A DNA stretch of 26,138 nt, taken from the NCBI GenBank assembly GCA_964628385.1, contig CAZVOD010000071.1, positions 1-26,138 on the forward strand, given 5' to 3'. A program made the position numbers and the translations under genes. Of the stretch, positions 24,451-26,138 are shown in pieces. Source of the DNA: JANQPA01 sp964628385 (GTDB lineage Bacteria; Bacteroidota; Bacteroidia; Chitinophagales; Saprospiraceae). Position 1 is the first letter of the stretch. Each line of letters opens with the position of its first letter. The notes beneath the pieces are model-generated. The model ran no database searches and was not told where the DNA came from. It saw only the letters and a list, made by a program, of their open reading frames with translations.

Positions 24451-24708
24451 TTACTGATCAATAGAGCTCAAGACTCGACCCATAAAGTCGTTGAGTGCTT
24501 CTCTCTTGCTGGCACCGTCAAGCATCTTTTGGTTCACCTCTATAGCGCCGTACATATTAGATAGCAACTCCCCGATAACATCCAGCTCTTCATCCTTTAC
24601 CGATGAAGATTCCGTTAGAAACTCTAAAGTTTCTATCGCTTCCAGTAAGAAATCGGGATCTTTTTCCTCTACGAATTCGGTTAAATGCTTAATTAGTGGT
24701 AACCTCAT
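24451..24708 (-). CDS. Small conserved protein, DUF6952-like
   Basis: This is an 85-residue, acidic, helical protein without signal peptide or cysteines (MRLPLIKHLTEFVEE, DEELDVIGELLSNMYGAIEV, FMGRVLSS). From memory it matches a Bacteroidota family named DUF6952, found next to thioredoxin and peroxiredoxin genes as here. Its start overlaps the end of the thioredoxin-like gene by 20 bases, so translation is probably coupled. A role with the peroxiredoxin/thioredoxin pair is inferred only from context. Confidence 0.8.
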   Translation of the reverse strand: MRLPLIKHLTEFVEEKDPDFLLEAIETLEFLTESSSVKDEELDVIGELLSNMYGAIEVNQKMLDGASKREALNDFMGRVLSSIDQ

Positions 24709-25003
24709 CTACTAAACCTTTTAGCAAGTCAAACTTATTAGTCTGAACCTGATTAACTAAATTTCCATCTTTAAAAGCGGCAAATGTGGGTAGATTATCA
24801 ACGTTAGCCAGCTTTCTTGAATTGGGATTTTTCTCTGCATCCACTATAACAAAGGCAGCAGCACCATGTTCTTTAGCCAGTTTTTTGAATTTTGGCTTCA
24901 TTATGCGACAGTTGCCGCACCAGCCTGCAGAATACTGAACTAATACGATGTTTTCGCTGCTCACTATTTCTTGCAAGTTATCATTACTCAACTCAGTTAG
25001 CAT
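24689..25003 (-). CDS. Thioredoxin-like protein with CGNC active site
   Basis: This 104-residue single-domain thioredoxin fold has no signal peptide, so it is cytoplasmic. The redox site is WCGNC (Cys29, Cys32) in YSAGWCGNCRIMKP, and the cis-proline is Pro72 in NLPTF. Standard thioredoxins have CGPC; Asn in place of Pro may shift the redox potential. It lies 58 bases downstream of the peroxiredoxin gene and overlaps the next small gene, so it is the likely reductant of that peroxiredoxin. Confidence 0.9.
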   Translation of the reverse strand: MLTELSNDNLQEIVSSENIVLVQYSAGWCGNCRIMKPKFKKLAKEHGAAAFVIVDAEKNPNSRKLANVDNLPTFAAFKDGNLVNQVQTNKFDLLKGLVDEVTTN

Positions 25004-25061
25004 ATTACTTTTTTTAAAAAGTTATAAAAACCAGTATTGCATCTATAGCAACGACATATCC

Positions 25062-25700
25062 TTAGTTGGCGCTTAAATAGCTTGATACACTTTCTCTGCT
25101 TTCAGTCATTGCTTCTTCTCCTTCTTCCCAGTTGGCCGGGCATACCTCTCCCTTTACTTGGTAGTGTGCATATGCATCAATCAGCCGAAGGTACTCTTGC
25201 ACATTGCGACCTAGTGGCATGTGGTTGATTCCTTCGTGGAAAACCTGGCCTTCCTCATCGATCAAATATGTAGCCCGATAAGTTACATTATCGCCGTCGC
25301 GGATTTCTGCTCCTGTAGTTTCATCAATACGTACATTAGTAGTGTCCAGGATGCCCAATATGTTTGCCAGATTGCGGTTACTATCGGCAAGAATGTCATA
25401 GGTCACTCCTTCAATACCGCCGTCATCCTTTGCTGTGTTAAGCCATGCAAAGTGTACCTCTGGTGTATCACAAGAGGCTCCAATAACAATAGTATTGCGC
25501 TTCTCAAATTCTGGTAGTGCTTCCTGAAAAGCATGTAATTCTGTTGGACACACAAAAGTGAAATCTTTAGGATACCAAAAGAGTAAGATTTTCTTGTTCT
25601 TTTGCTTTGCTTCCTCAAGAATATTGATCTTGATGGTGTCTCCCATTTCATTCATCGCATTGACTTCAATGCCTGGAAATTGTTTTCCTATAAAAGCCAT
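25062..25700 (-). CDS. Typical 2-Cys peroxiredoxin (AhpC/TSA family)
   Basis: The 212-residue cytoplasmic enzyme reduces hydrogen peroxide and organic hydroperoxides. The peroxidatic Cys51 is in FTFVCPTE with the helping Pro/Thr residues. The resolving Cys187 is in GEVCPANW near the C-terminus, as in typical 2-Cys peroxiredoxins. A third Cys77 (GASCDTP) is at a common position. It is the first gene of the operon with the thioredoxin-like protein and the DUF6952-like protein. A TACTTTTA near -7 box (25746-25739) lies about 40 bases upstream without a clear -33 box; no OxyR-type site was recognised. Confidence 0.95.
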   Translation of the reverse strand: MAFIGKQFPGIEVNAMNEMGDTIKINILEEAKQKNKKILLFWYPKDFTFVCPTELHAFQEALPEFEKRNTIVIGASCDTPEVHFAWLNTAKDDGGIEGVTYDILADSNRNLANILGILDTTNVRIDETTGAEIRDGDNVTYRATYLIDEEGQVFHEGINHMPLGRNVQEYLRLIDAYAHYQVKGEVCPANWEEGEEAMTESRESVSSYLSAN

Positions 25701-26083
25701 AATTGTTTTGTTTAATTCAGGCTGCGATGTATATTTTTTAAAAGTAAAAGCTTCAATTTTTCACACCGAAACCTGCTTTGTTTATGTTTTTCAAAAACGA
25801 AAAAGCTTCGCAAAAGTTGAGGAAGCTCTGATAGCTTCATGAAGGGAGAGCTGCGTTCATTTGGGCATCTATTTTCATTTTTTTCTGAAAATTCAAAACT
25901 TAATTTGGTTTGATAAAATAAAGCCATTTAATGTATTTTAGATGGGGTTTATCAAGCAATTGCGTATGATCGAAATGATCTATTTTTTGACACTCTACTG
26001 ACATAATGAGGCCTCAAGGATGGGCTTACAGAATTTTATTTTTCAAAAAACGCTTCTGAGAATTGCAGGGTACTGTTGGGTTA
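25701..26083. other. Gene-poor region before the right terminal repeat
   Basis: It holds only the promoter region of the peroxiredoxin operon and a small inverted repeat, GAAGCT (25822-25827) with AGCTTC (25833-25838). Two short ORFs on opposite strands have no recognisable features and no signal peptide, and I do not call them. Confidence 0.5.
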
Positions 26084-26138
26084 ATAGAAGTTGTTTAAAA
26101 ATGTCGTTTCATGTTTGCAGACAAAACATTGTGCAGCA
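26084..26138. repeat. Right copy of the terminal inverted repeat, possible IS end
   Basis: Bases 26084-26137 are the exact reverse complement of bases 1-54. The inner edge reads AGAAGTTGTTTAAA, with ATTAAC on its inner side against ATAAGT (inner side) in the left copy. The window ends inside the repeat. Confidence 0.75.

Noticed and set aside
25712..25927. 71-codon minus-strand ORF upstream of the peroxiredoxin
   Set aside because: No domain or signal; it overlaps the probable promoter region of the redox operon.
1..26138. Integrated mobile element carrying the whole window as cargo between terminal inverted repeats
   Set aside because: No transposase, integrase or conjugation gene is present inside, so the repeats alone do not show a transposon of this size; kept only as a boundary observation.

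Overview
The window looks like accessory DNA from a Bacteroidota bacterium, most likely a Saprospiria/Lewinella-like marine or activated-sludge lineage; the genus is a guess. The evidence is a SusC/SusD outer-membrane pair, three large secreted proteins ending in type IX secretion (T9SS, Por) sorting domains, SPII lipoproteins with short lipoboxes, almost no Shine-Dalgarno sequences, and several promoters of the Bacteroidota type (TTTG / TAnnTTTG). No rRNA, tRNA, CRISPR array or transposase gene was found. The first 54 bases and the last 55 bases are inverted copies of one sequence, so the window is probably bounded by a multicopy repeat such as an insertion-sequence end.

Left part (1-5534). 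A decayed zone carries two paralogous Bacteroidota helix-turn-helix regulators, both broken (one frameshifted with its middle deleted, one cut off at the 3' end), and an alcohol dehydrogenase that keeps only its first ~100 codons. The second regulator and the dehydrogenase meet tail to tail at what looks like a deletion scar near 1900. Then, all on the minus strand, come a DEAD-box RNA helicase with a DbpA-like RNA-binding tail, a secreted endonuclease/exonuclease/phosphatase-family protein, and a HEIGH-motif zinc metalloprotease lipoprotein.

Middle part (5535-10484). A divergent subtilase-like T9SS protein whose catalytic Asp position reads Glu is followed by a small outer-membrane barrel protein on the other strand, a truncated secreted-protein gene, a perfect 58-bp palindrome with a related sequence ~100 bp away, and a long leader region with a good promoter and a terminator hairpin just upstream of susC.

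Right-centre (10485-23246). A SusC-SusD-lipoprotein operon is followed by two tandem, closely related 1155/1157-residue T9SS subtilases. My reading is a protein-foraging locus: secreted subtilases cut protein outside the cell and the SusCD pair takes up the peptides, as known for RagAB. Structured leaders with U-tracts precede susC and the first large subtilase, which suggests control by transcription termination.

Right end (23247-26138). A secreted protein of unknown function is followed, on the minus strand, by a compact redox operon: 2-Cys peroxiredoxin, thioredoxin-like protein with a CGNC active site, and an overlapping DUF6952-type small protein. A gene-poor stretch then leads to the right copy of the terminal repeat.
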